Shown: positions 43,864-55,880, counted from the stretch's first letter. The stretch is DNA of 64,000 nt from Pyrus communis (GCF_963583255.1 NC_084805.1:9044827-9108826); one strand, 5' to 3'. The notes: generated by a model from the sequence alone, not told the origin. Program-made: numbers and translations.

Positions 43864-44375
43864 TTTTCAAAAGTGTTCAAGGGGTGGATGGAATTAATTC
43901 TCAAAGGGCCGGAGTCGATTTTTCAAGAATGGGATTTCTTCAGAGTGTATTTGTTGGGGTGATCGATAGCTCCATAAAAAGCCATGGCGACGCGTCCACC
44001 GATTCAGAGATCCGGATTTTCCTCCGCAAATTTCGACGACGCATTCGCGGCTTTTCAGAAAACGCGCTCAGCTTTGTCAAAAGATATCTGACAAAGCTGA
44101 TAACACGTGGAGGCCATCATCTCAATTACACGTCTTTAGCCGACAAGCGCAAAGTTCGGCGACGCTTTCTCTGCTTTTCAGAAAACGCGTGCAGCTTTGT
44201 CAAAAGAGCCGCACCCGTGACTACTTTTGCCATGCAGAAATCGAAGAGCCGTTCGTTCAGAAATCGAAGAGACGTCTGTCGACAGAGGGTAAAAGAGCAG
44301 TACCACCACTTTCTATTCAGAAAATCCCTATATTTGTCGACCTTCATCTCTTATGGCAAGGCAGACTTGAAGAAA
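43864..44375 (-). promoter_or_regulatory. Element G: upstream region of asORF
   Basis: Same layout as B with changes: G-box CACGTG at 44104-44109; the distal one has become CACCCGTG (about 44211-44218); TATA-like box altered. GAAAACGCG and TTTGTCAAAAG repeats are kept (about 44060-44095 and 44170-44205). Confidence 0.45.
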
Positions 44376-44708
44376 ATGCCCACCAACTCTCTCTCACCTC
44401 TGAGGGCGCACTCCCAGCAAAGCCTTTTGAATTACTCAAAATTTTCTTCTTCCCCAAAGATGATACCAGACGCCTGGAGTAAAGATGACCCAGGAGGAAA
44501 TGCATGTGCTGATTCATGCACCGCTTCTTCAAAAGCAAAGGTATCTCATATCATAAAGGTCAAAAGCAAAAGTATCTCATATCATGCTCTTTCCCTGTCT
44601 TTTTCTTTGTCCTTGTTCTTACTCGCATGGCAAAGTGAAAGAAGCAATCAGCCGGCACTTGGAGTCAGTCTTCCGATCTGGAGCCAACTGCCTGGAACCT
44701 ATTCCTGA
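44376..44708 (+). CDS. Candidate small element-sense ORF (element G)
   Basis: 110 codons from ATG (MPTNSLSPLRAHSQQ) to a stop after LPIWSQLPGTYS; the open frame extends further upstream without a matching ATG (LYLSTFISYGKAD). Compared with C (20599-20982), one inserted triplet near the start and one 12-bp deletion in the middle both keep the frame. It contains the hydrophobic SFSLSLFLLAW stretch. Coding is possible but not established, and the region doubles as upstream sequence of asORF. Confidence 0.3.
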   Translation: MPTNSLSPLRAHSQQSLLNYSKFSSSPKMIPDAWSKDDPGGNACADSCTASSKAKVSHIIKVKSKSISYHALSLSFSLSLFLLAWQSERSNQPALGVSLPIWSQLPGTYS

Positions 44709-46712
44709 TTGCTTACCTGGCGTTGCTCTCGAGTAGTCATCTTCAACGGTTGATACACTTCCAGAGAAGGGACCACTCCTGCAAAGATTGAACAAAGAAA
44801 CAGATAAAGGGGGAAAGCTCAGACCTTCGGGGAAGACCAAAAGAACCATCATGCTGCCCAGTTCAAGAAGTAGCACAAAGGAAAATCAACGATGGGCAGA
44901 AACCAGTTCAAGAGTAAGCCTGTGGAATCACCAAGATAAAGCCTCAATGCAATTATCAAGGAGAAGATGGAATTTACACTCCATAACCAGATTTGCGTAC
45001 CTAAACTCTTCTCTTTGTTAATTACATTCTGCCATGTTTAGTATGTTTAGTTGCTGTTTTATATGTTTTCTTTTGTTTGGTGTGTTTTAAGCTTAAAACA
45101 TTGAGGACAATGTTTGATTTAAGTGTGGGGGGGTAACTAAGTATGTTGATGCAAATTTGTTGGATTTTATCACCCATAACTTCAAGTATTGATCCTTGCT
45201 GTTTTAAAATGTTTTTAAACTGTTTTAATGTGTTTTGACTTAAAAATTCGAAAATCCCATAAAAATTTGAAAAATTGTTTTGAAAAAACCAAAAAGAGTT
45301 GTTTTTGTGTGTTTGTGTCGTAGGTTACCTTCCAACACAATGATGAGGATTTGGTTTTTAATTGCATGACGGTTAAAGAAAGTTACAAACATGGATGGAC
45401 GTTTGATATACTCTTTGGTTTATGCTTGGTTGTAGTTATAGTTCACGAATTCACATGCAATCACAAAGAAAAAAAAAAATTAGTTTTTATAACATGCTTG
45501 AAGGAATGAGCTCAAACTAACACTACATCCCTGTGAGACTTGAGCTTAAATGTTTATTTGGAGAGTTAAAATCTGTGCATTCTTTGTTTTCTAAAGTCGT
45601 TGCATGATCTCATTATTCTTTGCTTGGTTGCTACTTAGAAGGCGTTTCATCACTTAGTTCCAAATGCTAGAACTCATGCCCATTTCATTCAAAGCATGTC
45701 ATTGATTTGCATAACACGTATTCAAGATGAAGTTGTGTAGTGAACACCATAGCCAAATTGCCATATTTCCCTTTTCATTTGTTTTATAGGATTTAACCCC
45801 GTTGAGCCTTGTCTAGCCTACTTTCTTTGTTAACCCGCATTATCCTCACCTAGCCTAGATTAGGACCATCCTTACCCTTGTTCTTGAAGCATAGTAAGCA
45901 ATGAATTCCTTTTGATTAATGTGTTGCAGGAAATAAGTGTGGGGGAAAGTGTATTTATGTGAGTGAAAATAAGTAAGAATGAACTCACGAGCGTTGATGG
46001 TTGAAGAAAGGGTCCAAAAAGTTGAATATGGCCCTAAGTTTTGTGTGATTTTCCCTTGGGTGTTCAAAGTTGACTTCTGCGTTCTTAAGGGAATTCTAAG
46101 TGCCTAATTCAATACTTTGCTCACTATTGCTTTAAGAATGTTTGTTTATCCTTCACCTTTCATTGTTAGCCAATACCCTAGCCCCGTTACTACCCTTTGA
46201 CTTCTATATTGAGTGTTATGTATTTCAATTGTGGAGTTTGAACTTGGTATGAGCTTATGGTGTCACTGGTTCTCGCGTCTAAGTAGTAGCATTCCATTCA
46301 TGAGATCATATCTAAACATGCTTATTAACTCCAGAAAATGCTTTCCTTATTATAACATATGTGAGTGTTCGTCTACATGTTTACATCAATCTTCTCACAT
46401 ATACCTAGTGTAGGGTGTGTAGTCAGAAAATCTGTGTGAAAAACGAGAGTACATCTAGTAAGAAATTGAGGGAATTCTCTAAAGGCATGTTACTACATTT
46501 GAAATGTGTTTTAATTGCTTAATTGTGAACTAGTATGTGGTGACTATGATTAAGAATGTACTTAAGTGTAAAGATGGCTCAAATCTGTGAGAATAATGAT
46601 TTTTAACTTGTCATGTGCATTGGAAGTCCCTGATACGATTGTTGGAAGGTGTAGGTTGTGTTTTGTTCTTTTTGTTTTGTTTTTCTGTTTTGCTCGAGGA
46701 CTAGCAAAAGCT
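44709..46712 (+). other. Element G 3' internal region, non-coding
   Basis: Stem-loop 45092-45123 beside the purine tract AAGTGTGGGGGGGTAACT (45121-45138); second tract AAGTGTGGGGGAAAG (about 45936-45950). No supported gene. Confidence 0.7.
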
Positions 46713-46727
46713 AAGTGTGGGGGTATT
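46713..46727 (+). other. Element G polypurine tract
   Basis: AAGTGTGGGGGTATT directly before the 3' LTR. Confidence 0.87.
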
Positions 46728-49282
46728 TGATAGGAGCATATTTATGCGACTTAAATGGCTTGTTCTCGTACATTTACGTTATGTTTCTTTAGTTATTTTA
46801 GTACTTTAAGCTATTTTCGTGTGTTTGTAGGTCCAAAGGGCTAAAGGAGCAAAAAGATGCATTTTGGAGACTTTTGGAGCACTTTTGGGCTAAGGACGGA
46901 TAGCTTATGCTTGAAGCCAAAGTGTTGGACGAAATTGAAGACCTAATTGGAGCCAAAGTGTTGGAACCTTGTTCTCTTTAGTTTTAGGACATTTAAACCT
47001 TTCCTAATCCCAATCATGCCATGCATAACACACATCCATTCTAACACATTGTCATTGCACATGCATTTCCTTCATTAGTTAACCCACATGCACTTATCAC
47101 TTATCATCACCACATATCATATCACTTAATCACTTATCACTTATCATCACCACTTAACCACTTATCATATCATAACCACATATCATATCACTTATCACTT
47201 ATCACTTAACATATCATCCACCTACTTCACCTACAACATCCACTTCACCTACAACATCCACCTACTTCACCTACAACATCCACTTCACCTACAACATCCA
47301 CCTACTTCACCTACAACATCCACCTACTTCACCTACAAATGACATAGCCATATGTTCCCTCCACTACTCCTATAAATACCCTTGCATTCATTCATTCATG
47401 GACATCTCATTTCATACACAACACACCACAAACACTTCCATTCCTTCTCTTTGCCGTGAGTTCCCTTGTAATCCAAACACCATTTTTCCATTTCCCTATT
47501 AATCCAAACACCACTCCCCAAACCATTCACACCATCAAACTATCCTTAGACCTTGTGCTACAACAACGAGGAAGAGAAGAGTGCCTAAACGTTCATACAA
47601 TTCAAGTTTGAGTTGTTGGAATGTTTAGGTGTTTCTTTGATTTCAATGTTTAAATTCAATTCTCTTTGTTTGTACGTATGAGGAATGGAAGAGAAGAGTG
47701 CCTAAACGTTCATACAATTCAAGTTTGAGTTGTTGGAATGTTTAGGTATTTCTTTGATTTCAAAGTTATAATAAACTAAACCCCCTTTAGCTAGGGGGTG
47801 ATTCGAAATATATGTTTATGCTTGCATTTTGATTTGATTAATTCTAATTGCGTTTCATAAGTTGTGGTTCAATTTGTTTAACCGTTTGATTGATAACTTA
47901 TTTATGAATGTTTATTAAGAATGCGTGCTTAATTTTCATGCATCAATATGACGCTAGAATATAAGTGAGTTTCACCTAATAGTTACGAACTTATATTCAC
48001 AAGTAGTGGAGGTTGCTTATAAACAATCGCGTTAAATAAATTCTTGGCATAAGTTTCATGCGTAGTCCATAGTAACGAATGCCTCGTCAACACTTAAAGT
48101 TTTCATGATGCTTAATGATCTTTGATTGTATCTTTATTGTGCTTTTCACGTAAAGGACTTTTGGAGAATGTTGTGAATTGCGTTGCGCTAACCCATCCAA
48201 TTCATTAACTTAAGGAAAACTTGACGGTTAATTTAAGCGGACCTAATTGACCCGGGGCGTTGAGAATTAATGATTTGTTGAAATGCAATTGGAAATCGTT
48301 TTATTATGCAAGTATAACATATGTGGAGATGAACCCCGTAGCTAACTTTCCATCCATTTGTTCTTTCTTTTCTTGTTTCTGTTTTCATGTTTAATTTAAC
48401 TTGTTATTCAATTATGTTAAACATGTGAAACTAATTTCTTTTTAGTTAGAGGCGAATTTGAAGCCATGGACATATGTTGGTCATGATTTGATTTACTCCA
48501 GTTATGAATTCATGAACTTTAGATGTGGGTTACTTTTCTGTTTTGATTAAGAACTTGTTTATGTATGTGGGTTGAGGGTCGACACTTAATTTGCATGCCT
48601 AAGACTTGATGCTAGGATATAAGGGAATTTCACCTAATCGTTATGAACTTATATTCATGAGTAGTAAAAATCGCTAGTCACGATTGTGTTTAGTAAACCC
48701 TAGGCTGGATTAACATGCGTATTCCATAGTTATGAATGCCTAGTCAATGTTTATGATTTCCGTTGAACTTAATGATCTTTGTTGAATGTCTCTATCATGC
48801 GTATTCCATGTGAGAGACTTTGATTAGGAATAATTTGGTTGTAATGCGTATCCCATTCAATCCAATGAATCTAGGGAAATCTGAAGGTTAATTTAAGCGG
48901 ACCTAATTAACTTGGAGCATTGTCATTCATCGTTTGTTGAAGTCATAACTGGGAGTCAAATTATATGCTTATGTTCATGTGTGGATAAGGAACCCTCTAA
49001 CTAGTTTTTCTTCATTCTATTCCATCAATTTCGTTTGTACAATCTGTTTTGTTTCCAAGTTTCTATTTTAGTTTAATTTCGTCCAAAACCAATCCCCCAT
49101 TTATTTTAAAGTGTTAGATTAGTTAGAAATACATTTATTTTGTGTTTTTACGTTTTTTTTGAGTCAAATCCAAGTGATTAACAATCCCTCCTAATCCCCG
49201 GTCCAGAACGATCCCTACTTATACATATACTACAATTTGACGAAAAGAGGGTTTAATTTGTGTGCGTATAAATCTCGCATCA
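46728..49282 (+). repeat. Element G 3' LTR
   Basis: 2555 bp, indistinguishable by eye from 40319-42873 (constant offset 6409). TATA 47370-47378; hairpins 47584-47629, 47701-47746, 47957-47998 and 48625-48666. Ends CTCGCATCA followed by the TSD TATGG. Confidence 0.95.
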
Positions 49283-49287
49283 TATGG

Positions 49288-50429
49288 AAGAGTGTTTGGA
49301 ATGGGTGAATTTCTGGCACAAAGGCCTTATTTCTGTGGTGAATGGATTGTGTATGAATGAGAATGAATGAATGAGTATTTATGCATGTGGAAATCTGAAA
49401 TGGTGATGGGAGATGCATGTGGCTGTTTGTGCATGTGATTAAAGGGTGGAAATGCATGTGTTTTGACAGAAATGAAAGGGAATGCACGTTTTTGGTTGAT
49501 TTCTGGTGGTTGTGAGGTGGAAATCTAGGTGGAAATGCATGTGGATTAAAGCTATGTGAATGATTAAGGTGAATGTGCATGAGTGCATGTGAAATCTGCC
49601 AAGATGCATGTGTTATGAAGTGGATTTTCTGCAAAGCAAGGTGAATGTGCATGTGATTAAATTAAAAGATGGAATGCATGTGAATATGATGGAAATCTGA
49701 TTTCTTTGAAGATGCATGTGCAATGAAGTGGAATGACAGCTAGGTTATGATGATGAATGCATGTGAATATGATGGAAATCTGATTTCTTTGAAGATGCAT
49801 GTGCAATGAAGTGGAATGACAGCTAGGTTATGATGATGAATGCATGTGGCTGATTTAATTGAATAGGAAAGCATGTGAAATGTTTGTGGTGAGTGAATGT
49901 TCATGTGAATTAAAGCTAAAGTGATGATGATAAGTGATAAGTGATATGATATGTGGTTATGATGTGATAAGTGGTTATGATAAGTGATAAGTGATATGAT
50001 AAAGTGATGATGATAAGTGATAAGTGATAAGTGATATGATATGTGGTTATGATAAGTAATGGGAGCATGTGGGTTAATTAATGAAGGAAATGCATGTGCA
50101 ATGACAAGGTGTTAGAATGGATGTGTGTTATGCATGGCATGATTGGGATTAGGAAAGGTTTAAATGTCCTAAAACTAAAGAGAACAAGGTTCCAACACTT
50201 TGGTCTTCAATTAGGTCTTCAATTTCGTCCAACACTTTGGCTCCAAGCATAAGCTATCCATCCTTAGTCCAAAAGTGCTCCAAAAGTCTCCAAAATGCAT
50301 CTTTTTGCTCCTTTAGCCCTTTGGACCTACAAACACACGAAAATAGCTTAAAGTACTAAAATAACTAAAGAAACATAACGTAAATGCACGAGAACAAGCC
50401 ATTTAAGTCGCATGAATATGCTCCTATCA
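49288..50429 (-). repeat. Element F 3' LTR, second part (U3)
   Basis: Continues from 40318 after the duplicated TATGG. GCATGTG-rich U3, an 83-bp unit in tandem twice (about 49675-49846), and TGATAAGTGA repeats (about 49920-50062). Ends GCTCCTATCA. Confidence 0.9.
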
Positions 50430-50444
50430 AATACCCCCACACTT
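50430..50444 (-). other. Element F polypurine tract
   Basis: Minus strand AAGTGTGGGGGTATT adjoining the LTR. Confidence 0.85.
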
Positions 50445-53041
50445 ATCTTTTGCTAGTCCTCGAGCAAAACAAAACAAAAGAAACCAAAAACAAAACAAAA
50501 CGAACAAAACACAACCTATACCTTCCAACAATCGTCTCAGGGATTTCCAATGCACATGACAAGTTCAAAATCATTATTCCCACAGATTTTAGCCATCTTT
50601 ACACTTAAGTACATTTTTAATCATAGTCACCACATACTAGTTCACAATTAAGCATTTAAAACCATGTTTTGAATGTAGTAACATGCCTTAGAGAATTCCC
50701 TCAATTCCTTACTAGATGTACTCTCGTTTTTCACACAGATTTTCTAACTTCACACCCTACACTAGTTATATGTGAGAAGATTGATGTAAACATGAAAACG
50801 AACACTCACATATATGTATCATAAAGAGAGCAATTTCTGGAGTTAATAAGCATGTTTAGGTATGATCTCATGAATGGAATGCTACTACTTAGAAGCGAGA
50901 ACCAGTGACACCATAAGCTTATACCAAGTTCAAACTCCACAAATTGAAACACATAACAATCAAGATAGAAGTCAAAGGGTTGTAACGAGGCTAGGCTATT
51001 GGCTAACAATGAAAGGTGAAGGATAAGCAAACATTCTTAAAGCAATAGTGAGCAAAGTATTGAATTAGGTACTTAGAATTCCCTTTAGAACGTAGAAGTC
51101 AACTTTGAACACCCAAGGGGAAGTCACAAAACTTAGGGCCATATTCAACTTTTTGGGCCCTTTCTTCAACAATCACACTTGTGAGTCCATTCTCACTTAT
51201 TTTCACTCTTTTTCTTTCTTTTCTTCTTCTTTTTCTCACATTTTTTTTTCTTTTTCCCGTGCCTCCTTTAAGACTTAGGCACATACATACACACAAAAAT
51301 CCCTTCTCCCACACTTATTTTCTGCAACATATTAATCAAAAGGAATTCATTATCCGTCATGCTTACTATGCTTCAAGAACAAGGGTACGGATGGTCCTAA
51401 TCTAGGCTAGGTAAGGGGTGATGTGGTTAGCAAAGAAAATAGGCTAAACGAGGCTCAACATGGTTAAAACTAATATATACGAAATATGGGAAGTAAGGCT
51501 GTTTGGCTATGGTGGCAACTACACAACTTCATCTTGATATTTGTTATGCAACTCAATGTCATGCTTTGAATGAAACGGATATAAGTTCTAGCATTTAGTT
51601 CTATCATGATACAATTGCATTCTAAGTAGCAACCAAGCAAGGAATAATGAGATCATGCAACAACTTTAGAAAACAAAGAATCACAGAAAATAACTCTCCA
51701 AAGAAGGTAATGGCTCGAGTCTCACAGGGTTGTAGCGTTTGTTTGAGTTCCTTCCTTCAAGCATGTTACAAAAACGAATTTTTCTTTTATGATTGCATGT
51801 GAAGTCATACATTATAACCATAACCAAGCATATACCAAGAGTAAATCAAACTTTTCTCTATGTTAATAACTCTTTTTAACCGTCATGCAATTACAAACCA
51901 AATCCTTATCATTGTGTTGGAAGGTACCCTAAGACACAAACACACAAAAACGACTCAAAAGTCTCTCTTTTTTCAAATTTTTATGTGATTTTCGGAGTTT
52001 ATAAAACAAAACATACTAAAACACTCTAAAACAACTTAAAAACACCTTAAAACAGCAAGGAACAACATTTGAAGTTATGGGTGATAAAATCCCACGAATT
52101 TGCATCAAAACACTTTAGTTACCCCCCCCACACTTAAATCAAACATTGTCCTCAATGTTTTAAGCATAGATTCACACAAAACATAAGTAAACACACAAAA
52201 AGCAACTAAACATATTAAACATGGCATAATGTAATTAACAAAGAGAAGAGTTTAGGGACGCAAATCTGGTTATGGAGTGTAAATTCCCTCTTCTCCTTGG
52301 TGATTGCATTGAGGCTTTGATCTTTGTGATTCCACAGGCTTACTCTTGAACTGGTTTCTGCCCATCGTTGATTTTCCTTTGTGCTACTTCTTGAACTGGG
52401 CAGCAGGATGGTTCTTTTGGTTTCCTCCTCTTGTTGATTTTCCTTTGTGCTACTGGGCTGGAGGATTCTTTTGGTCTTCCCCGAAGGTCTGAGCTTACCC
52501 CTTTGGTCTGTTTCTTTGTTCAATCTTTCCAATTCGTATTGAAAAGGGTTGGAGGATAACTCAGCCTATGTTTGTCTCCACATGCTTCAATGTATCATTT
52601 TCACTTGCCTTACTCGCTCCCCTTTGCAGAAGTGGTCCCTTTTCCGGAAGTGTATCAACCGTTGAAGATGACTACTCGAGAGCAACGCTAGGTAAGCAAT
52701 CAGGAATAGATTCCAGGCAGTTGGCTCCAGATCGGAAGATTGACTCCAAGTGCCGGCTGATTGCTTCTTTTACTTTGCCATGCGAGTAAGAACAAGGACA
52801 AAGAAAAAGACAGGGAAAGAGCATGATATGAGATACTTTTGCTTTTGACCTTGATGATATGAGATACCTTTGCTTTTGAAGAAGCGGTGAATGAATCAGC
52901 ACATGTATTTGTTGTGTTGCTTCCTCCTGGGTCATATGTACTCCAGGCATCTGGTATCATCTTTGGGGAAGAAGAAAGAATTGAGTCTTTCGAAAGGCTT
53001 TGCTGGGAGTGCGCCCTCAGAGGTGAGGGAGAGTTGGGCAT
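50445..53041 (-). other. Element F 3' internal region
   Basis: Mostly non-coding. Stem-loop 52133-52164 beside the purine tract at about 52117-52136, another purine tract near 51305-51316, pyrimidine-rich stretch about 51206-51262. At 52700-53041 the minus strand keeps the last 113 codons of the small sense ORF (MPNSPSPLRAHSQQ ... LPGIYS); an extra A upstream separates it from the MSTF/MLTF start. The stretch at about 51400-52120 is duplicated in inverted orientation at 55915-56630. Confidence 0.65.
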
Positions 53042-53597
53042 TTTTCTTTAGGTTTGCCTTGCCATAAAAGACGAAGGTCAACATATATAGAGATAATATC
53101 AAGTGGTGGTACTGTTCTTTTACCCTTGTCGACAAATGTCTCTTCGATATCAGAACGACGCCTCTTCGATTTCTGAGCAGGCGCCCCTTCGATTTCTGAA
53201 CGACGCCCCTTCTCTTTCTGAACGACACGTGGTAGTGCAGATGCGTCTCCTTTTGACAAAGCTGTACGCGTTTTCTGAAAAGTAGAGAAAGCGTCGCCGA
53301 ACTTTGCGCTTGTCGGCTAAAGACGTGTAGTTGCGATGATGGCCTCCACGTGTTTTCAGCTTTGTCAGAAATCTTTTGACAAAGTTGAACGCGTTTTCTG
53401 AAAAGCCGAGAAAGCGTCGCCTAACTTACGCCGGAAATTCCGGCTCTTTGAATCGATGGACGCGTCGCCTTGGCTTTTTATAGAGCTATCGTTCACCGCC
53501 AACATACACACTCTGAAGATTTCCCATTCTTGAACATCGTCTCCGGCCCTTTGAAATTTTAACTCCATCCACCCCTTCTCTTTGAACACTTTCGAAA
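53042..53597 (+). promoter_or_regulatory. Element F: upstream region of asORF
   Basis: TTCGATTTCTGA repeats (about 53145-53222), G-boxes CACGTG at 53226-53231 and 53347-53352, paired GAAAAG..GAGAAAGCGTCGCC segments about 120 bp apart, and the clearest TATA box of the five copies, TTTTTATAGAG (53475-53485), about 115 bp before the ATG. Confidence 0.55.
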
Positions 53598-54269
53598 ATG
53601 GCAAACTCATCGAACCTTAGCTTAGATTTGAGTCTCAGCAGCGATCCGGTTGCGCCCCGTCAAGGTAATGTATGGCGCCCTACTTTTTTATCTTCTAACG
53701 GTCTTCTTACAGGTGAAGACTCCGTGATGCAGGACGCCACAACAGCTACAATAGTAGCTAGGAACCTCCTCACTCCAAAAGATAGTAGGCTGCTGTCAGG
53801 ACGGTCCGATGAGTTGGCCGTTCAAGAGTCCCTCGCACTTAGTGTTCAGTGTGCGAGTTCTGTGTCCAACATGGGCCAACGCCTGCTTGCCCGCTCCCGT
53901 CAGGTGGAATCATTGATGGCAGAGGTGGAAAGTCTCAAGCAGGAGATCCAGCAGCTGAAGTATGAGAATAGAAGTTTGCACGTGCTTGCAAACAACTATT
54001 CGACGGGCATGAAGAGGAAGCTTGATGAGCTGCAAGAGTCTGAAGGTCGGATTCAAAGCGACCGTCAGAGGCTTGCGTCTTATCTCCAGAGGCACCTTTT
54101 TCCTGGGTCATCTAGCGCTTGGCCAAGTATTGAGGCCTGGAATGCTCTAGCTCCGATGCCTCCCGCTCCGATGGCTTCCGCTCCGATAGCTTCCGCTCCG
54201 ATGCCTCCCGCTTCTGTGCCTTCCGCTTCTGCGCCTCGTAGTGGGGCTTTACGCAAACAACCTTTGTGA
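53598..54269 (+). CDS. asORF, element F (intact)
   Basis: 223 codons, antisense to F. N-terminus has LSLDLSLS (residues 7-14), a variant that still fits LxLxL. The conserved middle and the coiled coil (SRQVESLMAEVESLKQEIQQLKYE region) are followed by SSSAWPSIEAWNALAP and a pentapeptide array with MASAP and IASAP units, ending in a short basic tail. It matches the broken copy in A almost throughout, so A and F belong to one subgroup, B and G to another. Function unknown; see the element B copy for the argument about an EAR-like motif. Confidence 0.75.
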   Translation: MANSSNLSLDLSLSSDPVAPRQGNVWRPTFLSSNGLLTGEDSVMQDATTATIVARNLLTPKDSRLLSGRSDELAVQESLALSVQCASSVSNMGQRLLARSRQVESLMAEVESLKQEIQQLKYENRSLHVLANNYSTGMKRKLDELQESEGRIQSDRQRLASYLQRHLFPGSSSAWPSIEAWNALAPMPPAPMASAPIASAPMPPASVPSASAPRSGALRKQPL

Positions 54270-54300
54270 AGCTCCACCTTTCTCCATGTTTAGTATCTTT

Positions 54301-54343
54301 CTTTTTTTTTTTTTTTTCTTTTTGTTTTTCTTTTTTTTTTTAT
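54301..54343. repeat. T-rich homopolymer tract
   Basis: T on the plus strand, A on the element-sense strand, between asORF and gag-spacer. Confidence 0.85.
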
Positions 54344-54359
54344 ATTAACATAAATAAAA

Positions 54360-54926
54360 TCAAACGGCATGGAATTGGTCCTTGAATGGAAGGTGATACT
54401 TGAAGTGAACCGGCATTGGTTTGAATTCTAATGTAGGTGCCTTACTTGAATTAGATGGCGTAGGAGCAATAAGTGCTTCCAGCAAAGGTGCTTCAAATTC
54501 TCCCTTCGGTTTTACAATGGTTGAACTAGGGAGTTTGCCTTGGTCGCAAAATTGTCCTACGAACTCCGCGATCTGCCCAATTTGCTTTTCCAAGTGGTCC
54601 AACCTTTTGTCTTCTTGTCGAGCCTCATTGTCTTGATTTTGTGAGCCCTGCACCAAACAAATTAATTCGTTAAGCTTTTGATTATAATCTATTGACGAAC
54701 TTAAGTTTGGTTGGGCATATTGAATATGAGGTTGTGGTGGTTGCCAATATCCTCCTTGTTGAGCATTTTGAGGTTCCCACCACATAGAGTTTGAATGATC
54801 ACTCCAATCCGAATTGTAAGTATTGGAAAACACGTTATTCCTTGATTGAAGATTCAATATATCAACTCTTTGCAATTGAGACCTTTCCATGAGCTGTGAC
54901 AAAAGAGAAGCATTATCAAGTGCCAT
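54360..54926 (-). CDS. gag-spacer ORF, short form (element F)
   Basis: 188 codons, uninterrupted. N-terminus MALDNASLLSQLMERS as in C, then [33 protein letters not shown] (very close to the E linker), SSTIVKPKGEFE, and directly the conserved tail SKAPTLEFKPMPVHFKY...FKDQFHAV. Compared with C it lacks about 160 residues in the middle and end but keeps both termini in frame. No capsid, zinc knuckle or catalytic domain. Whether it is made or useful is unknown; the shared ends in B, C and F are the main argument for a function. Confidence 0.6.
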   Translation of the reverse strand: MALDNASLLSQLMERSQLQRVDILNLQSRNNVFSNTYNSDWSDHSNSMWWEPQNAQQGGYWQPPQPHIQYAQPNLSSSIDYNQKLNELICLVQGSQNQDNEARQEDKRLDHLEKQIGQIAEFVGQFCDQGKLPSSTIVKPKGEFEAPLLEALIAPTPSNSSKAPTLEFKPMPVHFKYHLPFKDQFHAV

Positions 54927-55033
54927 GTTGTTCTTCTCTAGTATTTGAATTCAACAAACAAAACAAAAATCAAAAACTAAAACTAAAATACATAACAGAA
55001 ACAAACAACCCAAGAGATTAGCAAATTTGCTAA

Positions 55034-55051
55034 TCCCCGGCAACGGCGCCA
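55034..55051 (-). other. Element F primer-binding site (tRNA-Asp)
   Basis: Plus strand TCCCCGGCAACGGCGCCA, five bases from the LTR at 55057. Confidence 0.92.
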
Positions 55052-55056
55052 AAATT

Positions 55057-55880
55057 TGATGCGAGATTTATACGCACACAAATTAAACCCTCTTTTTATC
55101 AATTGTAGTATAAGTATAAGTAGGGATCGTTCTGGACCGGGGATTAGGAGGGATTGTTAACCACTTGGATTTGACTCAAAAACGTAAAATAACAATATGA
55201 AACACTATACTAGACTCAAAGAATGCAAAACTAAACTTTAAAACACTAAGACAAACCAAAAGACTCAAACATCACCCAAAACACTCAAAACTGCCTTAAA
55301 ATCACTTTCTGGGCAGTTTTGAGCACTTTGGTGAATTTGGACGAAATTATGTAACAAAATGAATCAAAACACTTATAAACACAATATAAAACACTAAACT
55401 AACTCAAAGAATGTAAAACTAAACACTTAAAACATTAAAACAAACCAAAAGACTCAAACATCACCCAAAACACTCAAAACTGCCTTAAAATCACTTTCTG
55501 GGCAGTTTTGAGCACTTTGGTGAATTTGGACGAAATTATGTAATAAAATGAATCAAAACACTTATAAACATAAACTAAAACACTTTCTACTAAATTGGAC
55601 AATAAAGTAAAGGGGGATTGAGTTTTATACGAAATTAAATAAAATGTACAGATTCGAATTAAGACAGATAGTATATATGAATGTGATGAAATGGAATGAA
55701 TGGATGGATGCTAGCCAAGGAGTTCATCTCCATACATGTTATACTTGCATAATAAAATGATTTCCAATTGCATTTCAATAAACCATGAATTCTCAACACC
55801 CCAAGTTAACCGTGATGCACTAATTAACCTTCAAATCTTCCTAACGTTATTGAATTGGATGATGCATGCAACAATTCAAA
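55057..55880 (-). repeat. Element F 5' LTR, truncated
   Basis: Matches 38715-39538 with no difference noticed, including both CTCAAAACTGCC inverted repeats (55284-55323 and 55473-55512). After ACAATTCAAA the sequence follows H's LTR (as at about 60807-60848) for about 40 bp and then leaves LTR sequence altogether. Confidence 0.88.

Larger units (their letters stand above)
40319..49282 (+). mobile_element. Element G: complete enzyme-less element carrying only asORF
   Basis: An 8964-bp element with plus-strand sense. LTRs 40319-42873 and 46728-49282 are both 2555 bp and I saw no difference between them. TSD TATGG (40314-40318 and 49283-49287). Inside: PBS, a 14-codon gag stub, a conserved hairpin, an A tract, asORF in antisense, a small sense ORF, non-coding 3' region and PPT. 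There is no gag-spacer and no pol. Insertion is very recent, so transposition in trans needs only cis signals plus perhaps asORF. Confidence 0.95.
38715..55880 (-). mobile_element. Element F: non-autonomous Athila-type element, split by G and broken at its right end
   Basis: Minus-strand sense, inserted in the 5' LTR of E. 3' LTR 38715-40318 plus 49288-50429 (about 2746 bp without G and one TSD), PPT 50430-50444, 3' internal region, asORF 53598-54269, gag-spacer 54360-54926, PBS 55034-55051, 5' LTR from 55057. The first 820 bp or so of the two LTRs look identical, so F too is fairly young. At about 55880 the 5' LTR switches to an H-like sequence and at 55919 into an inverted duplicate of F's own interior. 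Confidence 0.88.

Noticed and set aside
43851..44375. Extension of the G small sense ORF to a 285-codon protein
   Set aside because: The upstream part is the reverse complement of the asORF leader and promoter, and other copies have frame breaks there.
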